A stretch of 64,000 nt of DNA from Aquirufa rosea. Lineage in GTDB: Bacteria > Bacteroidota > Bacteroidia > Cytophagales > Spirosomataceae. Below the pieces are notes generated by a model that was given only the letters and a program-made list of their open reading frames with translations, was not told the DNA's origin and did not search any database. The first letter of the stretch is position 1, and every line of letters starts with the position of its first letter. The DNA lies in NCBI RefSeq assembly GCF_004118285.1, contig NZ_SDHY01000009.1:1-64000 (forward strand). The letters run 5' to 3'. Positions 37,502 through 46,748 of the stretch are shown piece after piece. Both the position numbers and the translations under genes were made by a program.

Positions 37502-38965
37502 CTAATTAATCTCCACTTGTTTGCCTGTATTCTTATCTGTAGGCATGGGTGCCTTGTATTTGATCAAATAAGACTTTAAGGATTGGCTGAGTTCAGCGCT
37601 TTTATCGGGCAAAGAGTTCACCAGATTATGCTCTTCCCCCAAATCATGTTCCAAATCATACAACTCCTTCTGCCCTGTACGCAAATCATACACAAGCTTA
37701 TATTTTCCTTTTCGAATAGCCGATTTATAATTTATCCCAGGTCCATCCTGATCAATCCATTTATTAGGATAATGCCAAATCAATTCCCTGCTTTCATTTT
37801 TCTTACTGGTATCTTTCATATATGGCAACAGACTTTGTCCATCCACTTGCTGAATTTTTTTGGGTAGGGAAATTTGGGCCATTTGCAATACAGTTGGAAA
37901 CACATCTTCTGCCATCACGTATTGTTCTGTCACTTGATTGGGTTCAACCACCTTTGGCCATTTCACCACCAAAGGAATTCGGATACCTCCTTCATAGACA
38001 GAACCCTTACCTGCTCTTAAGGGCAAATTTTGCACATGTGGCTTTTTCCCTCTAGCGGGAGCTAAACTTAGCCCCCCATTATCACTTAAAAACAAGATGA
38101 TGGTATTTTCTGCTACCTTTTTCTCTCGTAAAAATGTCATCAAATCCCCTAAGCTTTTATCAACTCCTTCTACCAAACTCGCATACCTAGCCTCTGTAGA
38201 ATCCAAGCCCGCATTCAGGTAGGCTTGAAAAAAGCGATCATCTGCCAAAACGGGAGTATGTACTGCATAATGCGATAAATTTAAATAAAAGGGCTGCTGT
38301 TTCTTAATAGGCACTTCCAATGCCTTGAAAGCCTCAAGTGTTAATGCCTCTGTTAAAAAAATGGAGGAACCATGGTATTCCTGCAAATCCGGAACCGCTT
38401 GTACTGACCACTTTTGAGGTATATTTCCAAAATTATCTTTTCCATAATAACTCTGCGGATGGCCAGCCGCATGACCAGCAATATTTACTAAAAATCCCAT
38501 ATTATATGGACTAGCTTGTGGTGTACCTGCCGCCCCCCAATGCGCTTTTCCAACATGAATAGTCCAGTATCCCGCTTCTTTTAATAATTGAGGGTAAGGA
38601 GTATAATCCTTGGGATCTAATCCATTAATTTTCCAAGCACTCGCACTAAACTGCTGGTCGGGCGCATCACTATTCTTATCCTTCACAGGAGAGGTCCAGT
38701 TTGTTACACCATGATGAGCAGCATTCATCCCCGACAAAATACTAGTCCTCGTTGGGGTACAGACAGGAGTGGCATAGGCCTGAGTAAATCTAACCCCTTG
38801 CTTGGCCAATAAAGCCATATTAGGTGTACGGTAATTCGGATTCGTAAAATCAGTCCAACCCATATCATCCACTAAAAAAGTGATAATATTAGGTCGCAGC
38901 TTAGATTGAGCAAAACTTGAAGTATATATACAAATTAGGCTTAGAAGGGTTAAAACTTTCTTCAT
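37502..38965 (-). CDS. Exported type I sulfatase (S1 family)
   Basis: A 487-residue sulfatase with a signal peptide (cleavage near SFA-Q). The formylglycine motif is CTPTR (Cys69), a permitted variant of CxPSR, and VDDMGW supplies the metal-binding Asp pair. FLSDNGG and a C-terminal GKYKLVYDLRTGQKELYDL region match the family. It differs clearly from the sulfatase at 5592 and probably has another substrate. No maturation enzyme is nearby, so activation must come from elsewhere in the genome. It is divergent from a photolyase gene. Confidence 0.9.
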   Translation of the reverse strand: MKKVLTLLSLICIYTSSFAQSKLRPNIITFLVDDMGWTDFTNPNYRTPNMALLAKQGVRFTQAYATPVCTPTRTSILSGMNAAHHGVTNWTSPVKDKNSDAPDQQFSASAWKINGLDPKDYTPYPQLLKEAGYWTIHVGKAHWGAAGTPQASPYNMGFLVNIAGHAAGHPQSYYGKDNFGNIPQKWSVQAVPDLQEYHGSSIFLTEALTLEAFKALEVPIKKQQPFYLNLSHYAVHTPVLADDRFFQAYLNAGLDSTEARYASLVEGVDKSLGDLMTFLREKKVAENTIILFLSDNGGLSLAPARGKKPHVQNLPLRAGKGSVYEGGIRIPLVVKWPKVVEPNQVTEQYVMAEDVFPTVLQMAQISLPKKIQQVDGQSLLPYMKDTSKKNESRELIWHYPNKWIDQDGPGINYKSAIRKGKYKLVYDLRTGQKELYDLEHDLGEEHNLVNSLPDKSAELSQSLKSYLIKYKAPMPTDKNTGKQVEIN

Positions 38966-39140
38966 CCATCGAGTTATTGGGAAACGGAAATAAGTTAGGA
39001 AATTATTCTGAATAGATACTCATCCCTAGTAGGACTGTCCTGTTAGTATCAACCGGCTCATTTATAAAAGCTACTATTTCGTATACCTCATTCAACAAAA
39101 CCATTTGGAAGGCTAGGCAGTTAGATGAAAAAATATCACA

Positions 39141-40622
39141 TTGAATAAACCTGGAATTAATATTGTCTGGTTCAAACGCGATTTAAGATTCACAGATCAC
39201 GAGCCCTTGTTTCGCTCTTTGGAACAAGAAATTCCTACTTTATTGCTGTATTTTTTTGAGCCATCCCTCTGGCAATTTCCTGATATGGATGTCCGTCACG
39301 GGCGTTTTATCTATGAATCGCTTTGCGAAATGCAAGGTAGATTGGAGGACAGAAATGGGCAATTGTATATTTTCCATCGAGAGGTCATACCAGTTTTTGA
39401 GGCACTCCAAACCAAATATTCCATCAAACATCTTTTTTCTCATGAGGAAACAGGAAATGCCCTTAGTTTTCAACGGGATAAAGATGTGAGCATTTTTTGT
39501 CAATCCAATGGCATTCATTGGCATGAAACTCCCAATAATGGTGTCGTCCGACGTTTAGCTTCCAGAAAAAACTGGCCAAAACGCTGGGAAAAAACCATGA
39601 GCCAAAAGCCCTTTTTAGTGCGAGAAGACCATTGGAATTTACTCAAATTAGCTCCTGAATTTTTTGATAGTATTCGGGGAGAAGAAATTCCTGCTGAATT
39701 CAAAATACGTCATCCACAATTTCAAGAAGGAGGAGAATCTTGGGGCTGGAAATACCTAGAAAGCTTTTTAAAAACACGCCATCAAGGGTATGGCCAGTCC
39801 ATCAGCAAACCCGAGGCGAGTCGACGGTCCTGTAGTCGCATCTCCCCCTATCTCAGTTTCGGGAATTTGAGTATGCGCATGGTCTATACATTTACCAAAC
39901 AACACTACCGAGCGAATGGGGCGAATAAACGCGCACTAAACAATTTTATATCTCGCTTGCATTGGCATTGCCATTTCATTCAGAAATTTGAAGATGAATG
40001 CAGCATGGAATTCAAGGCCGTCAATCGGGCATTTGAATCCTTGAAAAAAGAACCTAATCCCAAATGGATAAAAGCTTGGCAGGAAGGTAAAACAGGTGTG
40101 CCATTGGTAGATGCCTGCATGCGTTGTGTGGTGGCAACAGGTTATATCAATTTCCGAATGCGTGCCATGATAGTCTCCTTTTTTGTATTTAACCTTTGGC
40201 AAGACTGGCGCGATTTAGCCCATTTTTTGGCTAGGCAATTTCTAGACTACGAACCTGGCATACATTATCCTCAAATACAAATGCAGGCAGGTTTGACGGG
40301 AGTGAATACTATTCGCATTTACAATCCTATCAAAAACTCTTACGCACATGATCCAGAGGGGGAATTCATCAAAAAATGGATTCCCGAATTAGCACAGGTA
40401 CCCTCCACCTTAATTCATGAGCCATGGAAACTCAGTGAACTAGAGCAGGAAATGTATCATGTGACTTTGGGCACGGACTACCCCTTCCCCATCGTAGACG
40501 TAGAAGCTAGCCGAAAAACCGCCTCCGAAAAAATTTATGCCATCAAAAAAAGTAAGGAAGCTAAACAAGAGGGAAAAAGAATTTTGCAAAAGCATGTCAA
40601 CAATCCTCAAAAAGATTCATAG
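39141..40622 (+). CDS. Photolyase/cryptochrome-family flavoprotein lacking the WQW motif
   Basis: A 493-residue member of the photolyase family: Rossmann antenna domain (about 5-170, [14 protein letters not shown]) and FAD-binding helical domain (about 200-470). The frame has no ATG before the conserved WFKRDLR and a stop at 39126, so TTG at 39141 is the start. Where typical photolyases have DxASNxxxWQW...RxFNP, this protein has [17 protein letters not shown]...RIYNP (about 371-396), so a Trp normally used in electron transfer to FAD is missing. It may be a DNA repair enzyme or a photoreceptor of a distinct subgroup. It starts a photobiology cluster with three more genes. Confidence 0.85.
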   Translation: MNKPGINIVWFKRDLRFTDHEPLFRSLEQEIPTLLLYFFEPSLWQFPDMDVRHGRFIYESLCEMQGRLEDRNGQLYIFHREVIPVFEALQTKYSIKHLFSHEETGNALSFQRDKDVSIFCQSNGIHWHETPNNGVVRRLASRKNWPKRWEKTMSQKPFLVREDHWNLLKLAPEFFDSIRGEEIPAEFKIRHPQFQEGGESWGWKYLESFLKTRHQGYGQSISKPEASRRSCSRISPYLSFGNLSMRMVYTFTKQHYRANGANKRALNNFISRLHWHCHFIQKFEDECSMEFKAVNRAFESLKKEPNPKWIKAWQEGKTGVPLVDACMRCVVATGYINFRMRAMIVSFFVFNLWQDWRDLAHFLARQFLDYEPGIHYPQIQMQAGLTGVNTIRIYNPIKNSYAHDPEGEFIKKWIPELAQVPSTLIHEPWKLSELEQEMYHVTLGTDYPFPIVDVEASRKTASEKIYAIKKSKEAKQEGKRILQKHVNNPQKDS

Positions 40623-40704
40623 ATTAAATTATTCTATTAAATTCCCAGCAGAATCAACCTTTAAATTGATTTAAACTCTGACCCAGATTAGGAAAAATCT
40701 ATCT

Positions 40705-41748
40705 ATGAAAACTTTTTTAACCTTTGCATTTCTGAGTTTTAGCCCTTGGGCTTGGGCTCAGCAGCAGATTAATCCAACTCAAAACCTAAAAAACTTAGTT
40801 TCTTATCCACTAGGCGTAGCGGTAAATCCCAGATTATTACACGAGAACGAATCTTACCGAAAAATTGTGGCAAGCGAATTTACAGGTTTAACCGCTGAAA
40901 ACCACATGAAAATGGCATTGATTCATCCAGAAGCAAATCGGTTTGACTTTAGCCAGGCGGATGATATCGTTAGCTTTGCCCAAGCACACCAACAACGTAT
41001 GCATGGTCATACCTTAGTTTGGCATAATCAAACTGCTACCTGGATGAAGGAATTTCAAGGTGATCAAAAGGCATGGGAAGACATGCTAAAAAACCACATC
41101 CAAACAGTAGTCAAACATTTCAAAGGAAAGGTAAAAGGCTGGGATGTGGTCAATGAGGCATTTTTAGACGATGGTAGCCTTAGGCCTAACATTTGGTCAG
41201 ATCATATTCCTGATTATCTAGCCAAAAGTTTTATTTGGGCACATGAAGCCGATCCTGATGCACTTCTTTTTTACAATGATTATGGACAAGATGGTAAGCC
41301 AAAAAAAATGCAAGCCATTTTACATGTGGTGGAAGATTTCAAAAGACGTCAAATCCCTATTCATGGATTAGGTCTGCAAATGCACATTTCCATTTTATCC
41401 AAGAATGAACAATTAAAAGAGGTGATTCAGCAGGCAACTGCCACAGGACTTCAGATACATTTTTCTGAGTTGGATGTAGCAGTTAATCCGCAAAATATAT
41501 CGGATTATCAGTATGATGAACCATCAAAAAAAGAACAAATACAAAAATACGAGCTGCTCTTTCAAGCTTTTGAAAAAGTACCCATGGCCCAACGTTACGG
41601 TATTACTTTTTGGAATGTAGGAGACCAAGATTCTTGGCTTCGGGGATATTTTAAAAGGCCCAAAGAATACCCCTTATTATTCGATGAAAACTATCTAAGA
41701 AAACCTGCATATCAAGCACTTTTTCAAACTCTGGATAAAGTCCAATAA
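40705..41748 (+). CDS. Exported GH10 endo-beta-1,4-xylanase
   Basis: A 347-residue single-domain xylanase with a signal peptide (cleavage near AWA-Q). Family GH10 features are TAENHMK, HGHTLVWH (about 100-107), WDVVNEAF with acid/base Glu151, and HFSELDV with nucleophile Glu255. Near the C-terminus the usual TFWGLTD is TFWNVGDQDSW. Length is typical for a bare catalytic domain; no binding module or sorting domain is present. It is oddly placed between two photolyase genes on the same strand with gaps of 82 and 105 bp, and may act with the esterase/SusCD genes elsewhere. Confidence 0.92.
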   Translation: MKTFLTFAFLSFSPWAWAQQQINPTQNLKNLVSYPLGVAVNPRLLHENESYRKIVASEFTGLTAENHMKMALIHPEANRFDFSQADDIVSFAQAHQQRMHGHTLVWHNQTATWMKEFQGDQKAWEDMLKNHIQTVVKHFKGKVKGWDVVNEAFLDDGSLRPNIWSDHIPDYLAKSFIWAHEADPDALLFYNDYGQDGKPKKMQAILHVVEDFKRRQIPIHGLGLQMHISILSKNEQLKEVIQQATATGLQIHFSELDVAVNPQNISDYQYDEPSKKEQIQKYELLFQAFEKVPMAQRYGITFWNVGDQDSWLRGYFKRPKEYPLLFDENYLRKPAYQALFQTLDKVQ

Positions 41749-41853
41749 TCCTGCCAAATACTCTGTTGGAATTAAAATTTGCAGCTTTTGCATCTTCTTT
41801 AAAACCCAATAGTCTGTTCACTTGTTAAATTAAAACATTCTATTGGCAACAAA

Positions 41854-43347
41854 ATGAAGGCTTTTCTCATATTCCCACATCAACTATTTGAAGAAATAAA
41901 TTCATTACCTCGTGACTATACCTACTTCATCATTGAATCAGACCTCTATTTCAAACAATACTCATTTCACCAACAAAAACTGCTTTTTCACAGGGCTAGT
42001 ATGCGCTATTTCGAAGATTGGCTTAAAAAACAGCAATTTCATACGGTCTATATTGAAGCACAAAGTTCCGAATCAGACATCATCACATTCTTAAATGCCC
42101 GACAAGCCGAAGGTCTTCAAGAACTGCATTATTATGATACACATGATTATTTGTTGGAAAGAAGAATTCAAAGGGTCTGCCAAGTCCCCAGACAAATTTT
42201 AAACAGTCCCAATTTTCTCCAACATGACCCGGATATATTGGGCCATAAAAAACCTTATTTCCAAACAGCTTTTTATATTAAACAAAGAAAACAAAGGCAA
42301 ATTTTGTTAGATTCGAGTCAAGAGCCTTTGGGTGGACAATGGTCATTTGACACGGAAAATCGTAAAAGAATCCCCAAAAACACCTTGATACCGAATGCCT
42401 TTCAGGAGGAAGAAGCCAATTCCTATATCCTGGAAGCCAGGGATTATGTAAAAGAAAATTATCCAGATAATCCGGGAGATTGTGATCCTCCCTTCCAGAC
42501 CTATTACCCCTGTACACATAAGGCAGCTAAACAGGCCTTGCAGCGATTTATTCAGGAAAGATTAGCTCATTTTGGGGATTATGAAGATGCCATCGTAGCG
42601 GAGGAGTCCACCCTTTTCCACAGCGTGCTTAGTCCCTTAATTAATGTGGGACTTCTACAACCCAGCTACATTTTATCCCAAATTCAGCATCTTGCTTTGC
42701 CCTTAAATAGTTTGGAGGGGTTTATCCGACAAATTATTGGCTGGAGAGAATTTGTTCAACTTTTATATAAGAAAATTGGCACTCAACAACGAACCACCAA
42801 TTACTGGAAATTTACTCATGAAATGCCTGCGGCATTTTATACTGGAAGCACAGGGATAGAGCCGGTCGACAATACCATTCATAAATTAATAAAAACGGGC
42901 TATTCACATCATATTGAGCGACTTATGATTTTAGGAAATTTTATGCTCTTATGTGAAATTAAACCAGATGCGGTATACCAGTGGTTTATGGAAATGTACA
43001 TTGATTCCTACGACTGGGTGATGGTTCCCAACGTATATGGAATGTCGCAATTCAGCGATGGAGGTCTCATGACAACCAAACCCTATATCTGCGGGTCTAA
43101 TTATATTTTGAAGATGAGCAATTATAAAAAAGGGCCATGGCAGGAGATTTGGGACGGTTTATTTTGGCGCTTTTTAGATAAACAAAGAGCGACCTTCTCC
43201 AAAAATCCACGTTGGGCCATGTTGATAAGTACTTGGGATAAAATGCCATTAGAAAAAAAAGAAAAGCATTTGCAACATGCCAATACTTACTTGGCTAAAC
43301 TTTTTCCAAATACTTCTTCAAGCGATTCCAATACGCAAAAAAGCTAG
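41854..43347 (+). CDS. Photolyase-related (PhrB/DPRP-type) flavoprotein without the Fe-S CxxC
   Basis: A 497-residue cryptochrome/photolyase of the class containing bacterial (6-4) photolyase PhrB. The N-terminal domain starts FLIFPHQLFEEI; the FAD-binding part contains IIGWREFV (about 294-301) and WFMEMYIDSYDWVMVPNVYGMSQFSDGG (about 377-404). PhrB coordinates a 4Fe-4S cluster with four Cys, including a CxxC after the SNYxxxMSxY segment; here that segment continues KKGPWQEIWDGLF, with no Cys. Only Cys367 and Cys413 lie nearby. The protein therefore probably lacks the cluster. Its last 53 bp overlap the convergent next gene. Confidence 0.85.
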   Translation: MKAFLIFPHQLFEEINSLPRDYTYFIIESDLYFKQYSFHQQKLLFHRASMRYFEDWLKKQQFHTVYIEAQSSESDIITFLNARQAEGLQELHYYDTHDYLLERRIQRVCQVPRQILNSPNFLQHDPDILGHKKPYFQTAFYIKQRKQRQILLDSSQEPLGGQWSFDTENRKRIPKNTLIPNAFQEEEANSYILEARDYVKENYPDNPGDCDPPFQTYYPCTHKAAKQALQRFIQERLAHFGDYEDAIVAEESTLFHSVLSPLINVGLLQPSYILSQIQHLALPLNSLEGFIRQIIGWREFVQLLYKKIGTQQRTTNYWKFTHEMPAAFYTGSTGIEPVDNTIHKLIKTGYSHHIERLMILGNFMLLCEIKPDAVYQWFMEMYIDSYDWVMVPNVYGMSQFSDGGLMTTKPYICGSNYILKMSNYKKGPWQEIWDGLFWRFLDKQRATFSKNPRWAMLISTWDKMPLEKKEKHLQHANTYLAKLFPNTSSSDSNTQKS

Positions 43348-44377
43348 GATATTGACCATTCAATTCCGGAACTAAGAAGGGATAAGATTCCCTTTTCCCC
43401 TGGAAATGGGCATTGATTGGATGATCCCTGAAAATCCCTGAAATACCTAGGTTGGCATATTCCCCATAAAAAATTTGTATTTCTGGAATTTGAAAAGCTA
43501 AATCGAGGATAAACTGCATGACCTTGGGGGAAACAGGAAAACGCCGAAAATGAGAAGGTTCCAAGACCAATATTCGGTTACCCAATTCTCCCCGATGAAA
43601 ATGGGGATCTATCGTATAATGCGTATAAATAAACGTAGGCAAGTCCTCTTGAATGTGTAGCGCATTAAATGCCATTGGACATTCCTCTGATACAAAATCC
43701 CCTCTTTCTTTCAACAGCTTAGGAGTTGCCATCTGTGGAATTTCTTCGTAGCTAAAATCCAAAAATGTACCTCTTTGTTCAGTTCCTGTATAATGATTGA
43801 TATTTTCTTGGTTAACAAAATAGCGCTTTTGACTAAAGGTACCCGCGCACCATTGCCAACTTAAAGCATTGCTTGCCAAGTCCCCATCTAACAAATGATA
43901 ATACATCCAAGCGGCCGGTTTCGACCAATGGTAATGGGCCACATTACACATGATCGAAGCTAGGTACATGCGAACATGATTATGCAAGTAGCCATGTTGG
44001 GGAAATTGGGCTAATTGCTCATCGATGACGTGAATACCCGTTCTAGCCTCTAATACGGCCAATGGAATACCCTGACTTTGAACTCCTTCCTGCGGATGCC
44101 GTATATCATCAAAAATTCCATCTCCCAATTGGAACCAGGTTCTGGTATAATATTCTCGCCAAGCCAACTCTTGAACAAACTTTTCCATCTCAGGAAAACT
44201 AAAACCGCGTTGCAACAATCGCTGATAAACCTCAGGCACAGTTATAAATCCTCTAGATAGATAGGGAGAAAGATAGGAAACTCCACCGTGCAAAAAATTT
44301 CTAGTAAGAGCATAAAGTATGGGATCAAAAAAATCTATCCGCTCATGTACCGCCTCTATGCTAGCTGGAAAGTCCAT
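43295..44377 (-). CDS. Photolyase FAD-binding-domain protein with C-terminal alpha/beta domain
   Basis: A 360-residue protein beginning directly with a photolyase-type FAD-binding helical domain (about 20-210): SYLSPYLSRG, ELAWREYY, GYLHNHVRMYLAS and LASNALSWQWCAG are all conserved. The antenna Rossmann domain normally found in front is absent; instead about 130 residues follow (about 235-360) that look alpha/beta (NRILVLEPSHF, IPEIQIFYGEYA). The domain order is thus inverted relative to classical photolyases. The ATG overlaps the stop of the upstream DUF2805 gene (TAATG), so the two form an operon. DNA repair or light sensing is inferred. Confidence 0.8.
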   Translation of the reverse strand: MDFPASIEAVHERIDFFDPILYALTRNFLHGGVSYLSPYLSRGFITVPEVYQRLLQRGFSFPEMEKFVQELAWREYYTRTWFQLGDGIFDDIRHPQEGVQSQGIPLAVLEARTGIHVIDEQLAQFPQHGYLHNHVRMYLASIMCNVAHYHWSKPAAWMYYHLLDGDLASNALSWQWCAGTFSQKRYFVNQENINHYTGTEQRGTFLDFSYEEIPQMATPKLLKERGDFVSEECPMAFNALHIQEDLPTFIYTHYTIDPHFHRGELGNRILVLEPSHFRRFPVSPKVMQFILDLAFQIPEIQIFYGEYANLGISGIFRDHPINAHFQGKRESYPFLVPELNGQYPSFFAYWNRLKKYLEKV

Positions 44378-44670
44378 TAACGCTTACTGATTTTATTTAA
44401 ACTGATGCTCCTTTGCAAATTGCACTTAAATCGTGGATCTACGGCTACTCTTTTCTGAACATGTTTGGTAATTCTGCCAGTCATTCTTTTCCGCCACATT
44501 TGAAAACTGGAGGGCTTACTGTACTTTCGCATGAACAGAATTACTTCTTTTTCTTTCAGTCCAAACTGAAACTCAATAGCCTCAAAGGGGGTCCTATCTT
44601 CCCAAGCCATTTGAATAATTCGATCAATCTCCTCCACGGAAAATTTACTTATTTCTTCTACATCTTTCAC
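44377..44670 (-). CDS. DUF2805/TIGR03643-family small protein
   Basis: A 97-residue basic protein. The segment [29 protein letters not shown] followed by [22 protein letters not shown] is the hallmark of the DUF2805 (TIGR03643) family, which has a helix-turn-helix-like character and is often found next to photolyases in Bacteroidota and marine bacteria. It is translationally coupled to the FAD-domain protein downstream through a TAATG overlap. DNA binding is an inference from its charge and helical pattern. Confidence 0.85.
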   Translation of the reverse strand: MKDVEEISKFSVEEIDRIIQMAWEDRTPFEAIEFQFGLKEKEVILFMRKYSKPSSFQMWRKRMTGRITKHVQKRVAVDPRFKCNLQRSISLNKISKR

Positions 44671-44872
44671 TACAATACACTATTAAATCCCAGTCACGTT
44701 CCCATTTCTTTCTCCATATAAAGGGACGCGAACAAACTGGGCAGATTTTGCTTGGTAAATGCTGTTTTTTAACCCCTTTCATACGAACAACTGAAACAAT
44801 TGATAAACAAGGGGGTGGTGAAAAGGTTTTAGCATTAAAAGTTTTAAAAGATAAAAAGCATATCCATTTGAC

Positions 44873-45319
44873 TCATGGAGCTTTTTTCAAAGGGGTTGAG
44901 TGCAGCATGCGTATTTTCCATCGATCAGCCTGTCTTACTAATACCGCAGATTCAAGCCATCGAATGACACGATTTTTACCTCCCACGGTGATGTCAGCTT
45001 GATTCCAGTAGGTGAGCCAAGCTGTATCACCCCTTTCTTCTGAATGGATAAATTTAAAGGTATTTTTACGTTCAAAATTCATCGACTTTGCACCCTTTAT
45101 TTTAGTCGCCAGGGTATCATTGTTCCATAACATTCCATCTTCTAGCAGTACAAAATCTTCCGTGGTATTTTCCCGAATCAATTTCTCGCTCAACTGAGAA
45201 AATCCCTCAAAAAACTGAATAATAGGTTTTTGAAGACTTTCGGGGGAGCTTTGCCCTAATGAATTGAAATGAGTCAATAGGCAAAAAATGAAGCTAAAAA
45301 GTATGTATTTAATTTTCAT
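44873..45319 (-). CDS. Exported NTF2/DUF4440-like protein
   Basis: A 148-residue protein with a signal peptide (cleavage near SLG-Q). The rest (about 30-145) has the helix-then-sheet pattern of the NTF2/SnoaL/DUF4440 group, with TEDFVLLEDGMLWNND, WLTYWNQADITVGG and a final WKIRMLHSTPL. Such exported domains may bind small molecules. It stands 200 bp upstream of the DUF2805 gene on the same strand and may or may not be cotranscribed. Function unknown. Confidence 0.8.
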   Translation of the reverse strand: MKIKYILFSFIFCLLTHFNSLGQSSPESLQKPIIQFFEGFSQLSEKLIRENTTEDFVLLEDGMLWNNDTLATKIKGAKSMNFERKNTFKFIHSEERGDTAWLTYWNQADITVGGKNRVIRWLESAVLVRQADRWKIRMLHSTPLKKAP

Positions 45320-45470
45320 AACTAAAAGATTAAGTCATTGATTTAAAGCAAAATAACTAATTTACATTCCGGTAAATCAATAAAATATGATCGAAAATCT
45401 CATATTTGCCACATAGTCCCGCCACAATAATCTCCAATTTATCATTACTTTGAGAAAAAATACCTTTTAC

Positions 45471-46748
45471 ATGAAAAAACTCAGATACTTACTCCTTCTC
45501 CCATTGCTAATATTTACCCTAGTGGGTTTAGCTAAACCTGGTGGCTCTTACAAAATAGTCGTAGAAGGATTCGACTGGGGCGCGGCAGTTAATAAGGTTA
45601 TTCTTTCTTTACCTGACACTACCTCCTCGGCACTTAGCCATGAATTCACCGTTTTTGCCTCCAGAAAATCCAATCATGGTCCCATTACTGAGGAAAATGC
45701 TCATGGTAAAAGAGAGGTAATGAGTGCCTATGTGTCCGATGAAAATGGAAAACGCCAAAAAACAGGCAAATACATCACTCTGAATTTAGCTATTGGACCA
45801 CATTTACCCATTAGTTCCCCAATTCAATATTTTCGAGGCAAAGGAAATGTTTGGATAGATTATCAAATCTTGGTCGTGAACCACAAATCTCAACAGGTTT
45901 GGGATAATTCTACAGGTAAAATCATGCCATTGATTGACCAGTTTGACCTTACCGGAAAGTATCGTTACAATGATCAATTAACTATGTCTTATGCCACTTT
46001 CAGCCCTAAAATAAAGAAAGATAAAGCCCCATTAATAATTTGGTTACATGGAGGAGGCGAAGGTGGCTTTGATCCTACTATCCCATTATTAGGAAATAAA
46101 GCGGCCAATTACGCCTCAGAAGGCATTCAATCCATCTTCGAAGGAGCCTATGTTTTGTCACCGCAATGTCCTGGTGCTTGGATGCATAATGCTCAAAAAG
46201 TAAGCACTCAAGGAAAAGAAAATGATGTATACAATGAGGGCTTAATGGCCCTCGTCAAAGATTACGTAAAATCAAACCCATCCATTGACCCTAATCGAAT
46301 TTACGTGGGAGGTTGTTCTAATGGCGGGTACATGGCTTTGAAATTAATTTTATTATATCCTGATTACTTTGCGGCAGGCTACATTAGTGCCTTGGCCTAT
46401 CGTTCTACCTACATCAGCGATGCGGAAATACAAAAAATCAAGCGAGTGCCTATTTGGTTTGTCCATTCTAAAGATGATCCCACCACAGTACCCGATCAAA
46501 CAGTAGTACCTGTGTACAATCGATTAAAAGCGGCTGGAGCTAAAAATGTATATTTCACATTTTATGATCACGTATATGACATAAGCAATCAATATGGAGG
46601 TCAAGGTTACCAATACAATGGCCACTGGTCTTGGGTCTATTTGCATGAAAACCTACCAAGAACTGATCTGAATGGTTCATTGGTCAAAGTAAATGGAAAG
46701 CCAGCAAGCATCATGGAATGGATGGCAGCCCAGAAAAAAGGAAAATAA
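45471..46748 (+). CDS. Exported esterase/peptidase of the prolyl-oligopeptidase-like alpha/beta hydrolase group
   Basis: Predicted 425-residue exported hydrolase; ATG 45471 (MKKLRYLLLL) gives a good signal peptide, although a TTG seven codons earlier is in frame. An N-terminal beta-rich domain (about 25-165) precedes the hydrolase domain with LIIWLHGGGEGG (oxyanion region), GGCSNGG (nucleophile Ser), HSKDDPTT (Asp) and NGHWSW (His). The architecture matches multicellular-surface esterases such as acetyl-xylan or phospholipase/carboxylesterase-like proteins often annotated as prolyl oligopeptidase family. Substrate unclear. It is a single gene. Confidence 0.82.
   Translation: MKKLRYLLLLPLLIFTLVGLAKPGGSYKIVVEGFDWGAAVNKVILSLPDTTSSALSHEFTVFASRKSNHGPITEENAHGKREVMSAYVSDENGKRQKTGKYITLNLAIGPHLPISSPIQYFRGKGNVWIDYQILVVNHKSQQVWDNSTGKIMPLIDQFDLTGKYRYNDQLTMSYATFSPKIKKDKAPLIIWLHGGGEGGFDPTIPLLGNKAANYASEGIQSIFEGAYVLSPQCPGAWMHNAQKVSTQGKENDVYNEGLMALVKDYVKSNPSIDPNRIYVGGCSNGGYMALKLILLYPDYFAAGYISALAYRSTYISDAEIQKIKRVPIWFVHSKDDPTTVPDQTVVPVYNRLKAAGAKNVYFTFYDHVYDISNQYGGQGYQYNGHWSWVYLHENLPRTDLNGSLVKVNGKPASIMEWMAAQKKGK

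Noticed and set aside
39141-44670. Photolyase cluster considered as a prophage or genomic island
   Set aside because: No integrase, tRNA border or phage genes surround it, and base composition looks like the neighbours by eye.
44748-45002. 84-codon plus-strand open frame
   Set aside because: It overlaps the 3' half of the exported NTF2-like gene on the other strand, which has a clear signal peptide and fold pattern.
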